From the NCBI GenBank assembly GCA_964036195.1, contig OZ038451.1:3290529-3354528 (forward strand): DNA of 64,000 bases. The letters run 5' to 3'. The notes below the pieces were generated by a model, which saw nothing but the letters and a program-made list of their open reading frames with translations, had not been told where the DNA came from and did no database searches. The stretch is from Sphaerolaimus hirsutus. Lineage: Eukaryota; Nematoda; Chromadorea; Monhysterida; Sphaerolaimidae. Of this stretch, positions 34,843-46,243 are shown one piece after another (within the stretch, counting starts at the first letter, position 1; each line of letters starts with the position of its first letter). The translations under genes were made by a program, and so were the position numbers.

Positions 34843-36310
34843 ACCACCACGCCGAGGCTCCATACGTCGGCCGAGCTCCTCCAGGTGAGCCTCAGCCGCG
34901 ATTTCCTCAGGCGTCGGTTGAGCTGCTGGGCGGCTATGTTCAGCCTCGGCCAACTGCGCGTGGTGCCTGCGAACCTCCGGAGGGTTCAGGGCGACCTCAG
35001 ATAGTGTGTCAAGTTCTGGTGCAAACTCTCGGTGTCGGTAGAATGTCCAGTGATTATCGAGGTCAATATTCACACGCTGAGATGTTAAAATAAATTGATC
35101 TGTTGTTGAATTGTGTGATTGTAACCAAAACTTGAATTTAATTTAATTGAACCTTTAATTTTGAATAATTAATTTACACACAATTACCCAATTTAACAAT
35201 CTCTGTAGGATTAAGCATTTACAAAGAATTTAGTATTAGCAGAGCTTCGAGTTGGCAAACAATACTGAAAGACAATGAATCCGCGCAGTGAAATCTCCCC
35301 AAAAAATAAAATTTTGAACCAGAGTCATTAGTCACCATGGAAAATGCTGAGGTTTCAGTTTGGGTAGATGCATTGATGGTGGAAATTTGCAGGCGCATGC
35401 ATGCTGCATTGCGCTCATGAATGAGACAATTTATTGCCACCGCTTGCTTGTCATGGAAAGCTCGGTTTTCCTCAAGCGTTTTGTAGTAGTTGTCGCATTC
35501 GACCTACAGTGACATTTAAAAAAACTAACACCATGGTGGGATATTTCAAGTGATCAAAAAGAATTGCAATTTTAATCCAACTATGGTTCTATGGTGTAGT
35601 TCAGTTTCGTCATGGAGTGTAATGACGTCGCCCCTCACGTCATTGAATCTTGCGGTCAATGTTGCGAAATCCTAAAAATTACCATTTCGTAGACACCATT
35701 TTACCACGTTCCCAATTATACCATTTTATAGATTGAGTAACAATTTTACAGTAAAAAATCACCATTTTGTAGAAAACAGATTTTTGTAGATAAATCATCA
35801 TTTTGTAGATAAATAGGTTTTTGTAGATTGAAGATTAGCAATTAAAATTGCACAACTGTGGCTGCGAGAATCATTTCCCCCTTGCTTGATCTCACCCACC
35901 TGACAAATCCGGTTATATTTTGCTGTGGCTTTTCTGTACTTCACTTCATAATTGCTGAGCAGGGCATCGCTCGGGCCGGTGCTGCATCCCGGCTGTTCCA
36001 GGTCCGGGTCAGCTTCGGTCGGGTCATCTGTCGCTGTTGGGTGTTCCGGTGGCATCGCGTTGTAGGGGGGAAGTAGATCATCTCTGTCTGATGCGTGCTT
36101 GGGCTGGTCTTCCAAAATTTGTCCTCTGTTTCATCAGATGAGATAGACACCCTGCACAGTTGACTTTTTTGTAATAATTGTTCCTGCACATAAAAGTTGA
36201 ATAACTGTAGCTTGCCTATCGTCTTCCATTGGATGGTCAGGTGGTGGTGGTTTCATGGCGGACACTGACACAAATGTGACGACAATTGCGCAAAATGTGA
36301 GAATGTGCAT
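34843..36310 (-). CDS. Spliced gene with signal peptide downstream of Gypsy pol
   Basis: Four minus-strand exons keep phase: 36310-36216 (ATG at 36308-36310), 36125-35900, 35503-35336 and 35076 down to about 34866 or 34843. Acceptors are aaacag, actgtag and catctcag; donors are GCAAGC (GC type), GTGGGTGAG and GTGACT. The first exon encodes a clear signal peptide (MHILTFCAIVVTFVSVSA). The second is acidic and Pro-rich with DDLLPPYNAMPP. The third has two cysteines and a polar helix. The fourth is rich in Glu, Ala and Arg (PTPEEIAAEAHLEELGRR). No family was recognised. The gene starts 236 bases beyond the integrase stop on the same strand, where an envelope gene would be, but its introns argue for a host or captured gene. 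The foldback element at 33752 lies at or just past its last exon. Confidence 0.5.
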
Positions 36311-36545
36311 TTTGACACAATGGCAGCTAGTTTTGTAAATTTTGTGTGTTTGTGTTTTTTGTGTGTTTTAAAACAAATTGTGGGAAGTGAAACACTGCTC
36401 AATTCCGGAAGTTATTTGTGTTATATGAAGTAGATGTAGTAATCAAGTATAACTTTCAGATAACATTTTAAAGCAACCAAAACGGCATAACAAGTAAAAA
36501 TTCAAATTGTAATAATTAGTAAGTATACTGTTTTAGTTATTTACT

Positions 36546-37439
36546 TTAAAGTGGCCGCAATAGCTTCCAACAACATCGGTGCGGCACTCGCAGCACAGTA
36601 TCTTCAACTTCAACAGTGACAGTTGCCCCTTCTACACCCTTAACTTCATACGGCCCCTGGAACTTTGGTAAGCTGCGGTCTGCAAACACCAAAAAGAATG
36701 GGCAACAGGCAGTGTTTTTGTTATAAGCCAGGTTATGCTTTAAAACCACAAGAGGTAGTAAATTTTTCCAGTGACAATTCGGATTTTCCCTCTTAACAAT
36801 GGCATAAATATCTCGCAATTGCCCATTAACCCCTTCCACCATCCCGTTAGCTGCTGGGTTGTGTGACAAGGTAGGTGAATGTGCAGTACCGAATTTATCA
36901 CACAACTGCCAAAATGTGCTATTAACATACTCTGTGCCTTGATCAGTAATAATCAAGTGTGGTGCCCCTACCACTGGAAATATGTTTTTCCAAATGTTCC
37001 TTGTAATTGTTTCTGCTCCGCAAGAGGGAATGGGGAATGCAATGACATATCTCGTTAATGTGTCAACTGCTACAACTACTTTTGAATTCACTGTGTCGTG
37101 TTCAAATTGGAACTTGTCCAAATGGATAATTACAAAAGGTTGTGAGGGTGTACCCGTGGCCCCAATCGGCCCCGCGTGCAATCTATGTTGCTTAAATTGC
37201 ATACAGTGTGTGCAAGCCATGCAATATTGTAATACATCAGATTTGAGTGTGGGCCATGAAAAGTACTGGCAGAGTAAGTCGATTGTACATTGCTGCCCCT
37301 CGTGGCTACCATAAATTCCCATGTGTGCTTCTGACAAGCACGCCTGCTGCCATGTGTGTGGTAACCATATAGCATATGTGTTAGCATTGTTTGCAGTCAC
37401 AAAGTATAGTATACCGTCTATTAACAATGCACCTGGCAC
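36546..37439 (-). CDS. Ty3/Gypsy integrase
   Basis: An uninterrupted 297-codon frame. An HHCC zinc module (H39, H46, C73, C76 in EAHMGIYGSHEG and QYCMACTHC) is followed by a complete catalytic triad, D108 (IIHLDKF), D166 (LIITDQGTEY) and E202 (NGMVEGVNG). The D166-E202 spacing of 35 residues is the classical DD35E. A GPY/F module follows (FQGPYEVKG, about 262). No chromodomain is seen. This is the best preserved part of the element. The start given is where the frame opens; the true protein is cut from a polyprotein that is broken upstream. Confidence 0.9.
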   Translation of the reverse strand: MPGALLIDGILYFVTANNANTYAIWLPHTWQQACLSEAHMGIYGSHEGQQCTIDLLCQYFSWPTLKSDVLQYCMACTHCMQFKQHRLHAGPIGATGTPSQPFVIIHLDKFQFEHDTVNSKVVVAVDTLTRYVIAFPIPSCGAETITRNIWKNIFPVVGAPHLIITDQGTEYVNSTFWQLCDKFGTAHSPTLSHNPAANGMVEGVNGQLRDIYAIVKRENPNCHWKNLLPLVVLKHNLAYNKNTACCPFFLVFADRSLPKFQGPYEVKGVEGATVTVEVEDTVLRVPHRCCWKLLRPL

Positions 37440-37512
37440 ACTGTCAGGATCCGACAGTAATTGCGCGCAAACACGTGAAAGTTCTGGGTCTTCCGACTAT
37501 ATTTTATTCCAA

Positions 37513-38059
37513 TCAGCTCTGAAGACAGATGAAATAGTTTTTTGCAAATGTGTTTGTGTTGGTAAAGTGGCCCCCCCGTGGCATCATACAAGCAGCCGCC
37601 CCCCAACCTAAAGCTGTGGGATGTGCTAGTTTGTCATCTCCAAATGCGGGTTCGGAAATAGGGTTACGTGAAAGCGCGTCCACCACCAGATTCAAATTTC
37701 CCGCCCTGTTGCGGAACTCCAAAAATTTTTCTTGTAGGAAGATTGACCAATGTTCTAATTTAGAATGATGTGGTGTCTTAAGCGCTTGAGCAATTCCACT
37801 ATGATCTGTAATCACAATCAGTCTTTGCCCCTCAACAAAATCCACCGGGCGTCGAATCACCCATGCAATACACAAACTTTCTAACTCGGCCGCGGAAAAT
37901 GTAGTGTGTGGGTGTGTTGTGGAACCTTTTGGAAATGTATGAAATTGGATGCAACTTTTTGTCATTCCCGTATTGAGACAGCACACCGCCTAACCCCAAG
38001 GCGCTAGCATCTGTCTCCAAATAATAGGGACGTCCATCATGAATGGGGTGTATCAACAC
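37513..38059 (-). pseudogene. Ty3/Gypsy RNase H, frameshifted
   Basis: Two overlapping frames carry one domain. The 38059-37832 frame has the first catalytic Asp (LETDASALGLGGVLSQ). The 37986-37513 frame has the catalytic Glu region (FSAAELESLCIAWVIRR), the next Asp (IVITDHSGIAQAL) and the C-terminal VVDALSR. At least one frameshift lies between them near 37900-37980, and another separates this region from integrase near 37440-37510. Confidence 0.8.
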
Positions 38060-39105
38060 CTGGTGGGGTTGCCAAGCAATGTTTTAGACTGTGCCACGCA
38101 TCTAACATCGCCACACTCCTCTTAAATTGTGTGTTACCATGTTTCGGCACCTTGCCCTTGAGAACCGTGTAAAGTGGCACTGCGATGCAACTGAAATTGG
38201 GAATAAAATGACTGTAGTAAACACATTTCCCAAGAAACCGCCGCAAATCCTGTTTGTTATGCACCTTCAGTAGGTCTGTCATAGCTGTGACACGTGACGG
38301 TGCTGGTGAGATACCTTCAGCAGTGATTTGATGACAAAGGTACTTGAGTGTGGAGGTGAAGATGTTGCACTTTTTTGGTTGCATGCGCAAATTAGCCCAT
38401 CAAAGGCGTGAAAATAAGTGCCGCAGGTGGACCAAATGCTGCGCAATTGTATCGCTACAACACAAAATGTTGTCAATGTACGCCCTGATCCATGCACTTG
38501 ATAAATTCTCATTTAAATCGGCCAGCACGATATTGATCATTCTCTGGAAAGTTGCTCCAGCGTTTACTGTACCAAATGGGAGATGAGTGTAGCGGTACTG
38601 ACCCAAGCTGCAAACAAATGATGTTTTCTCCCTCATGTCCTTGTCCGCTAGTGGCACATTGTAGTAGTTGTGGCGAATATCTATGGCTGTGAACACTTTG
38701 TGGCCTGCAAACCTCGCTAGAATCTCACCAATACGCGGCAGAGGATAGCTGTCAATTTTGGTTACCAAATTAACCATTTTCAAGTCCACACAAAACATTG
38801 TATAGTCATTATCCCCTTTTGGGGCGATTGTGATAGGGGATGCCCAAGGGCTGTCGGAGTGTTCAATTATTCCTTCCTTGAGCATAGAAGCTATTGTATT
38901 GTGATTAAAATCTTGTTTATTGCTCATAGTGAGATGCTTGTTTTAATGGTGGGTGGTTTGGGTCTGTGAGTATAGCATGCAACACAAGTGGTGTGCACCC
39001 CACATCATAGTCGTGACATGAAAAAAAGTTGTGGAACTCTGTCAACAAATCCTCAAATTGTTTTGTTTCTACATCATTAAGTTGTATTCTATTCTGCATA
39101 GGCAA
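38037..39105 (-). pseudogene. Ty3/Gypsy reverse transcriptase with altered YIDD
   Basis: Upstream motif HPPLKQ (39105-38917), then the fingers/palm: FCVDLKMVN, SYPLPRIGEILARF, FTAIDIRHNYYNVPL, PFGTVNAGATFQRMI. The active site reads YIDN (38469-38480) where the family has two aspartates. A TGA stop at 38400-38402 separates palm from thumb (QPKKCNIFTSTLKYL, RRFLGKCVYYSHFI), both in the same frame. The 5' part joins by a frame change near 38925. The enzyme is predicted dead. Confidence 0.85.
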
Positions 39106-39111
39106 GTTCTC

Positions 39112-39330
39112 CTAAATAAATTTTACTCTGTCCTCCACAGTTAGATTAGTGGAAATTTTGGGGGTAGAGTATTCATCTGGCGGTGGTTTGGGTGTGTGCA
39201 AGGCGCCAGCACAGGTGGCAACTTCATATACCGCTCCAAACATAGCCGCGCAGGTGGTTGAATTCAACAGATGTCCATTTTCACCAAGTGTGAAAAATTG
39301 ACTAGTTGGTAAAACATCAAAATCAGCCAC
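39112..39330 (-). pseudogene. Gypsy pol segment between protease and RT
   Basis: A 72-codon frame in the same strand with no motif of its own. Position indicates the protease-RT linker of pol. The neighbouring 39340-39520 sequence has stops in all three minus frames. Confidence 0.5.
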
Positions 39331-39523
39331 ATTGGGTTTTTTTTAGATAAACTAGCGAACAAGTGGGATTGAAAATTGTCAAGTAATATGATGTAGTTCT
39401 CGCTATGTTCATTCGCATGTTGTACATTTGTAGACCAACTCGTTCCATCTCCTCAGATGGGGTAATGATTAAAGCCGAATTTTTCCACAAAATAGATGGT
39501 ATTTTTTCAGGTTTGTCAGGGGT

Positions 39524-40027
39524 TCAAACTGGCACATTGACATAACCATTTGCTGGTACGTATAAATCCTTATGTAAGCATATGTAGTCGGATAGCATTG
39601 TAGAAAAACTATCTTGAATGTGGTCAAATTGTCTTTGTGCTTCTTCATTTTCAGTTGGAACAACAGTCGTCAGTTTTTCTAGGGCTAATGGTATGATCCA
39701 AGACAACTTCAAGAATGACATAACATCCGTGCCCACAAGTATGTCCTTCATAGTCGTGTTGTTAAAATTCACTAAACACACTACTAACACTTTGTGTCAA
39801 TCTTTATCAATGGGAGAAATATGTTCAAAGTATAATGGCATCTCATACATGGAGCCCTCTGTGGACTTTCCATTTAACATGTGAACTTCAATTTTGGTTG
39901 GGCGTAAATGTTTGTCCATGTCCAAACTGCTTTTTGTAGCGATTTCTCGTAAAAAACTTAGCGGAATGATGGTGTGGTTGCATCCAGTGTTGAGTAACCC
40001 TTTACAAGGTACCCCTTGTATTTTCAA
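39524..40027 (-). pseudogene. Ty3/Gypsy aspartic protease with altered catalytic triad
   Basis: The 40027-39797 frame contains the retropepsin active-site loop, but as GLLNTGCNHTIIPLSF, with Asn at the catalytic Asp position (codon 39989-39991). The second half, DILVGTDVMSFLKLSW, is in the following frame (39790-39524), so there is also a stop or shift near 39795. Predicted inactive. Confidence 0.75.
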
Positions 40028-40260
40028 CTCTGCAAAAATCTGTGGACCATTAGCTTATTCTATTTTTACACATAGTCACTGGTTTTCACCAATGCATGTG
40101 AAAGTGGTGTTTTTTATGTTTGAATTGATTGAATAACTGTCACACTGCTTTGTGTGGTTGTTTTTATACATCAAATTTGAATGTGTCATCGGAACATCAG
40201 TAGAGGCAAAATCACTACAATCTTCAAGTGAATCAAACGTCATCAAATTTTCCTGAAACA

Positions 40261-40794
40261 TCAGAGGCGTCGGTGGGGAAAACGTCTCCAAAAAATTCTG
40301 CCACTTTGGATGTTGTGGTGTCTGCAGTGGGAAATGTGTGTGTAATTTGACCCAAAAATTCCTATGCCAATCATTAAATGACGCTGCCAGGTGGTGTTTG
40401 AATTCATCACAGTAGATCCCCCACAGGCTGTTGGAAAAGTCATTTTCCACACCCATTTCATTATTTTCAGAATAATTATCCTGGTGCTGAATGTTATCAG
40501 TAGTAGGCAATTTAGCAAATGTCTGGGGTTTAGGTTGCCCCCCCCCCCCTGCATAGTGTGTGTGGGTCCAATGCGTTGCACATGACCATGCCCCTGCGAT
40601 TTAGGGGCTAGCGAGTTTGGGTTTATGGAGGTTGAACCAGCAATTTGTGGTCCCTGTGACTCCCATTGTGTCAATCTGCATTCAGAAACCAAGTGTCCCA
40701 CATGATTGGGGTGCAGGCACCATGGATTTTTGGCATTGTCTGCCATGATTTTGGAAATGTTGAAACACGTTGACACACATGGTGTTGGCGTCAC
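40261..40794 (-). pseudogene. Gypsy nucleocapsid region with variant zinc knuckle
   Basis: Reads WCLHPNHVGHLVSEC, a zinc-knuckle-like motif of the C-x2-H-x5-H-x4-C form found in some Gypsy Gag proteins in place of CCHC. The frame differs by one from capsid, with the switch at about 40791. A run of ten C at 40541-40550 (Gly run in the protein) is a likely shift site, after which the coding signal continues in the overlapping 40510-40076 frame. Confidence 0.6.
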
Positions 40795-41807
40795 GTTGAC
40801 TCCCCGTTGGTTATTTGGGGTGTAATTTGTGGGGTTTTTACCTGGAGGAAAAAGTCCTCCACCATTTGTACCATTTGCACTGTTGTCAAATTTTTAGTTT
40901 TGCCTATGTTTGAAAAATTTGCCATCACAAAATGATCATATCTTTGATTGTCATACTTTGCCCACAACTTTGTGGCAACAATGCGGTCTACCATTGCCCA
41001 GTCATAGTTCACCGATTCCCGCAATTCGCGCGTAAATTTTGAAAGTAAGCGTAGATAAAATTTCAAGAATGATTCAGTGTGCGCCATAGCTGCGGAATCC
41101 CATTCTGCCATAGAATAAACTTTATTGACATCTTTAAAAATAGAACATAGATCCTGCAACACTTTGGAATAATTCAGTTAATCGTCTGGAACACACAATG
41201 TTGTCAAAACTCTGTGAGCGTCACCCGTTAATTTAGTGGACAAAACCTCCACCCAGAACTGCTGAAGCATACTGGGGTCCACCACAGACAAGGAGGCCAT
41301 TTGTGCAGAACGCTTCCACTCGGTGAAAGTCTGCTGGTCAACCTTATTAGAAAAAATCAGGATTTTGTCCATCAAGTGCGGTTTCGCCAACATCCAATAC
41401 TTCAACAACTCTACATTTGGTGTGTGTGCCACCGCCACTGGCAACTTCATGAGGTCTTTAACCAACCATGGATCCCTTTGATTTGGTGGCCCCTCAAACG
41501 TAGTTGCGGGCATCTCGGCCACCGCTGTTGTCACCGGCGCTGGGTCCCGCGCGGTAGTTATCTGGGTCCGGTCAAACCTTGGTGACAAAACATCTGTGGG
41601 TGGTGATGTTTGCTGCCACTGCAGTGCTTCAAACCACACTTGTAGATCACTGTACGCCTGCAGCAAGGACTTGACATTATTAGGGTCACTGAATTCACGC
41701 GAGTGCACTAGATCAACATGTTGTGGTGCAGTGACCACAATGTGTCCGCCGTCATGGGCACTTTGCTGAACCAATTCAGATTTGTGCCCCGCCGGGGTAT
41801 TTTGCAA
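40791..41807 (-). pseudogene. Gypsy Gag matrix/capsid with one in-frame stop
   Basis: Two frames in the same register, 41807-41178 and 41162-40791, are separated by a single TAA at 41178-41180. The second half carries a capsid-like helical region (FLKFYLRLLSKFTRELRESV, then KLWAKYDNQRYDHFV). The ATG at 41805-41807 is a plausible Gag start. Assignment rests on position upstream of the nucleocapsid and pol, plus composition. Confidence 0.65.
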
Positions 41808-42178
41808 CCAACATTTGGTCAGTCACCCAAAATAACTGTCAACTCAATGGGTGCCATTGAGTCCGCAATGCCATTGAGAGCGATCTGGCTGAGTGTCGCT
41901 CATACTAGCCCGCGAGGGTGCCAAGAAGCGTGAATTGCGTATCACGTGGTCCCTTACTGGAGTCAGCACGATGGATTCCGGTAAAGTTTAATGCGCTACC
42001 GGTAAGTGCAGAGCATCACAAGCATGGTGCCGACCCTGCGCAATGTGAAGCGCCTGATCCTGATAATGGCGCACCTGTTCTGGGTGGACATGTTCAGGCC
42101 GCAACGCGTTCACAGGATGGGAACACGTGTGGGGGCGCAAAAAGCATGCAGTGCTCACAGTGTCCTCAGACTGGACAC

Positions 42179-43133
42179 TAGGGCTCGAACTTGACTCAAC
42201 TCGACTCGACTCGACTCGAGACTCGAGGGTAAAATAGGGTACCGACTCGACTCGTCTGACTCGACCGGAAAAATATGGCCCAAACTCAAGAGTCGAGGTT
42301 TTTGCCTGACTTGACTTGAAATTTTGGCAAATTTTGAGTCAGGGTTTCCATTGAATAATGTCCTAAAATATCAATTTTCATATGAAATTTTAAACCTATT
42401 TTTCAAAAATTTTGCATGCGAGCGCGCATTTTCGCACCAAATGTGTGATATGTTGTGGATTGGCTTGGCATATGTATTGAATGGTGTTAAAACTCAAATT
42501 TCATATTGCTATACTTACAATTTACATAATGTGCATGTGCACGCTAGTTTAGCGCCAGATTGGCTTTGATAAAATGCATTTGAGTTTACTGAAATGAGTT
42601 ATTCGTAATCCCCATCAACTGCAGTTGACAGATACATCATTATGGTAAATCCAAATGTGTTCAAAGCCAATTTATGAGTTTACCAAAATCTGACAGTAAA
42701 CTAGCATTTGCAGCACCACATGTGAAACAGACACACACCACCTCAAATGCATTGCACAATGTTGGCACTCATGCAAAAAAATGTTGTAAAAGATTTTCCA
42801 TCCCTAGTCCAATTTTATGTTTGCAACTTTATTTGTAGCAACATGAGTGATAAAAAGTTCTATTTTTGCTTTATCTTGATATTAAAATGAACTGTTGGCA
42901 TTTAGACTCGATTAAGTGTGTGTGAAAAGATTGATAGAGAAACCAGTATCAAAAATTACTGCAAGGGTCAAACCAAAAAGTAATGCATCCGACTTGACTC
43001 GAGACTCGAGATTTTTCCCCGACTGGACTCGATCTTTCACTGGCTCGTCCGACTCGACTCGCCGACTTGACCGGAAAAAAATTGAGGTTGTGACTCAAAC
43101 TCAAGTTTGAGAAAAATCAGGTTTCGAGGCCTA
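42179..43133. mobile_element. hAT-type MITE with ACTCG subterminal repeats
   Basis: Ends tagggctcgaac and gtttcgaggccta are flanked by ctggacac and ccagacac (6 of 8). Both ends iterate gactcgactcga, degenerating inward. It sits in the leader of the Gypsy element and so inserted later. Confidence 0.7.
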
Positions 43134-43283
43134 CCAGACACTCATAGCGACTAAATAGCGTGCAATTAGCAATTATAATGAATAATTAGATAATAGACAT
43201 TGTAGCCGAAGTAGCTGAATTAGATGATAAAACCACATATTCACTGCCGGGTAATTGAATGGCGAAATAGCTCTAATTCAATT

Positions 43284-43300
43284 CCCCAGCACATCCACCA
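43284..43300 (-). other. Gypsy primer binding site
   Basis: On the minus strand tggtggatgtgctgggg begins three bases after the LTR end (ccacatt). The plus strand ccccagcacatccacca reads like a tRNA 3' end with CCA, and the next bases (ttcaatt) resemble a T loop. The tRNA isotype is not assigned. Confidence 0.65.
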
Positions 43301-43303
43301 CAA

Positions 43304-43480
43304 TGTGGGCGCGAAGCCAAAGATGGCAGCAGAGATTTGTTTGTGGAGTTTATGTCAATCATCCGAACTCCCCATGTTGGCCCAAGTGGCCATTTTTACA
43401 GTATCACCAGAGAAGCATAAATGTGCATATATCCCAGGATCCCACAGTTTCCACCCCTAGTTCTACTTGTTTACAAAAAC
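43304..43480 (-). repeat. Gypsy 5' LTR (conserved part)
   Basis: Plus-strand start tgtgggcgcgaagccaaaga matches 33365-33545. As the element is on the minus strand, this is the end of the 5' LTR next to the primer site. The LTR probably extends to between 43800 and 44000, but the outer end is not resolved. Confidence 0.6.
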
Positions 43481-44089
43481 ATTCGATAGTAGCATGGTTG
43501 TCTTTTCACAAGAGCCTGCCATTTATCATTTTACCCCATTTACACCTAGTAAACTTATCTAAACTACCAATCTAAAAAATACATTTTTGCTTGCACTCAT
43601 GTGCCTAGGCTTAAATGTTACATTTAGAGACATTTGCATTTGCGGTACAGCCATTTCCATCTGCATTCAACTCTTCATTCTCTATAATTGGCCAGCTTCC
43701 AGATATTGGAATTTTCTGCTGTGTCCCACCGCACCACTCGAGTAAGAACCGCGCAGCGCAAAACTACCGCATTAAATACCTAATTTTTACCGAACTTAAC
43801 ACAGTAAAAGCATCATAAGTAAGAGCGTTAAATTAAGCAATTTAAATAACTAAATAGTGCAAGGCTATCTCCTTGCTGGTGAGTGCACCCACCCTACCAA
43901 AATTTTCCTATCTATTTACATCCTAATTAGAGTACCTGTCACCGTGTAATTAAGAAGTCTGAAAGTGACTGCGATAGTGTAGCAGCATACACGGTGACCC
44001 ACGTTTGTGCACAGGCATAAACAAACAAATGAAACTGGCCGGAATTTTCACTGTTCAAACTTAAATGCAATTTCAAATGAATGTCCACA

Positions 44090-44683
44090 CAAATGAAATA
44101 TTAGCATTCCTCCAGATCTATGGAACGATGGAACCATTATCCATGGAACTGCCTTCAGTTGATTTAAACCATTCTTTCAATTGCTCTCCCATTTCTCTGG
44201 ACTTATTGCTTTTTGGGCCAGATGAATGCTTTTTGTCTGAAGTATATGATAGCATGTTCAGAAATATATATTTTTCATATTGAAAAACTGGGTCAAATCT
44301 AGATATGTAATTTAGACATCACAACTGACATCTGACTTGAAAAATTAAATCTTCAGGTTGTCCCGATCATTGTTAGCATTAAACGATCCAAATCAGCCCA
44401 AAAATTGTCAAGTTATTAAGCTTCAAAGACAATCTTCCAACCCAGCCACTTTTTTATATTGTTATCACCCACCTTCTTTAGACCGCCTTTATATCAGGCC
44501 TGGGGGATAATTTGAGCAAACAACAACATTTAATAGTAGCCCTGACTGACCTCAACATACTCCAACAGCATCAAAATTGGGCAAAGGACAAGAAACTGGG
44601 AAGCAAAGAAAGTGTGGTGGATCCCCAGCCTCCTGTATCTCTAATGGCAGAGAGTTTCAACTATTCTTTACAGTACTGTAGTG
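44090..44683. mobile_element. Decayed relative of the CACTACCGTGC element
   Basis: Carries caaaattgggcaaaggacaa and tagcatgttcagaaatatat, the reverse complements or copies of words in 57660-58560. It ends gtttcaactattctttacag near 44683, a decayed form of the terminal repeat at 58045 and 59298. Confidence 0.5.
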
Positions 44684-45158
44684 CAAAAAATGTTTATGTT
44701 TACTGTTTATGATTGGTGTTTATCATGTTTATTATTTTCACATGATGCGAAAACTTGTGAAAACATGCCACATTACTGTAATTTAGCTGAACATGATAAA
44801 TCTTTAAAAATTTGTCTAACTTTTTCTGAGCATTTATAGTGAACATGCTACCCACCATTAGATGCAGCATTAAATACTGCATATATAGTGCAAATTTGTC
44901 CTGGCGAGCATTTGAAAACTGGTTGTGCCTGGTGACGTTTCAGTGAAGTTTTTGAGAGTATGATGATGCATTTTCACATTTGTTTTACTCTAATTGAAAA
45001 CTTACAATGCATTGCCAGACATTGCCATGCATCATCAGTTTTCAAAAATGTATGCAGTAGTAACATTGAGTACTAAATTATATTGAAAACTGAATTTTAC
45101 ATTTTTTAAAACTGCTTTTGCATTTATGGAAACTTATCAGTTGGCAAAGCATCTGGCT

Positions 45159-45323
45159 CATAGGCGGTGCAAGGTTCCAATTTGTGCTTGTGACATTCAC
45201 AATCATATTGGCCAAAATTTGACCTTATGGCACATTTTACTAGGTAAACAGGTATTTCTGCTTGTGACACCGAAAATTCCGCTTGTGACATTCACAAGCG
45301 CACAAGCACTTACGCCGCCTATG
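45159..45323. mobile_element. hAT-type MITE, CATAGGCGG family, copy 1
   Basis: 165 bp with ends cataggcggtgcaag and acttacgccgcctatg, flanked by atctggct and atctgggt (7 of 8). The interior repeats gcttgtgacattcacaa in both orientations. Confidence 0.75.
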
Positions 45324-45472
45324 ATCTGGGTCATTGGTGACATTCAAGGTTACGTTGGTGATGCATCACCATTCAGTTTTCAAAAAGCATCAGCAAATAA
45401 GAAATGTAGACAAACTGTGAACTTCCGAATCCGAAATCAATAATTGCATATGATTGTAGTTTTTGAAAACTA

Positions 45473-45838
45473 CTGCAAATCCTCGAATAAGACCCCCCTC
45501 GAATAACTCCCCCCTGTTGGCGAGGTGAAGAAAAAATAACTCCGCCTGAATAACTCCCCCTCCTGAATAACTCCCAATGTGTATGAAAAGGATACAATAC
45601 AAAATACGAATGAGCCAACGGCAGTGACAGCAGATAAATACATGATGTGTATGCAGTGTATACTCATATTTTTGTCGTTGTGTACAGTGAAATATCTAAA
45701 TAACATGAGTTGAGAGACTGCATCTGCAGTGATTTGAGTTCAAGTTTTCTGAGGGAAAATGACTCCACCTTGAATAATACCCCCCATAACATCAGACGAA
45801 AAAATAACTCCCCCGAGGTCTTATTCGAGGATTTAGGG
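45473..45838. mobile_element. CCGTAAAT-type MITE
   Basis: Ends ctgcaaatcctcgaataaga and cttattcgaggatttaggg with TA borders; cgaataactcccc interior. A relative of 30075-30500. Confidence 0.6.
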
Positions 45839-46024
45839 TATAAATGCAAATTTACATTGTTTAAAAACTGTACAGCCACACGTCGCCATTCAGTTACAAA
45901 TTAAGTTTTCAAATTGGAACTGTCAAAAAACTAGCTTGTGTGGCCACATTGTTACAGATTATTATCTCAGTCAAACATATGAACTAAATACAAAAATCTA
46001 CGAATTGAGTGAAGTATAACTGAC

Positions 46025-46243
46025 TGCCAAGTGTGATGCATCTATACTCCAAGGGATCCCAATATAACCATTTCCCATTTTGACATGCCACTTGCAGTTT
46101 ATCTTCTTTACTGGATGGGAAATAAGTTTTGTTCTGGCAAACTATAGTTGCCACTTCACCACTCTGATACCTTTTCCCTTTGGTTTTTGGGCCACTGGCA
46201 TACCTCAGCTCTGCATTCTCACCAACTGACAGCATGCCACAAG
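46025..46243 (-). CDS. Sushi (CCP) domain exon
   Basis: The acceptor is acttttatag and the likely donor GTCAGT at 46024. About 72 residues carry the Sushi pattern: an early Cys (CGML), a Tyr/Gly-rich strand (KRYQSGEVATIVC), a third Cys before NGKW (VACQNGKWLYW) and the last Cys (EYRC). One domain per exon with a phase-1 acceptor is usual for CCP modules. It is extracellular and probably part of the minus-strand kelch/lectin gene or a neighbouring one. Confidence 0.7.

Larger units (their letters stand above)
41808..43303 (-). other. Gypsy 5' leader carrying a nested hAT element
   Basis: Sequence between the primer site and Gag start. About 955 of its 1495 bases are the hAT element at 42179-43133; without it the leader would be about 540 bases. 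Confidence 0.6.

Noticed and set aside
41301-42194. Plus-strand frames opposite and beyond Gag
   Set aside because: They are shadows of Gag or lie in the element's leader; no motif or splice context.
33365-43480. A matched LTR pair bounding an intact Gypsy element
   Set aside because: Only about 180 bases match and similarity ends abruptly at 33545; true LTR mates should diverge evenly along their length, so the left fragment is only tentatively the 3' LTR.
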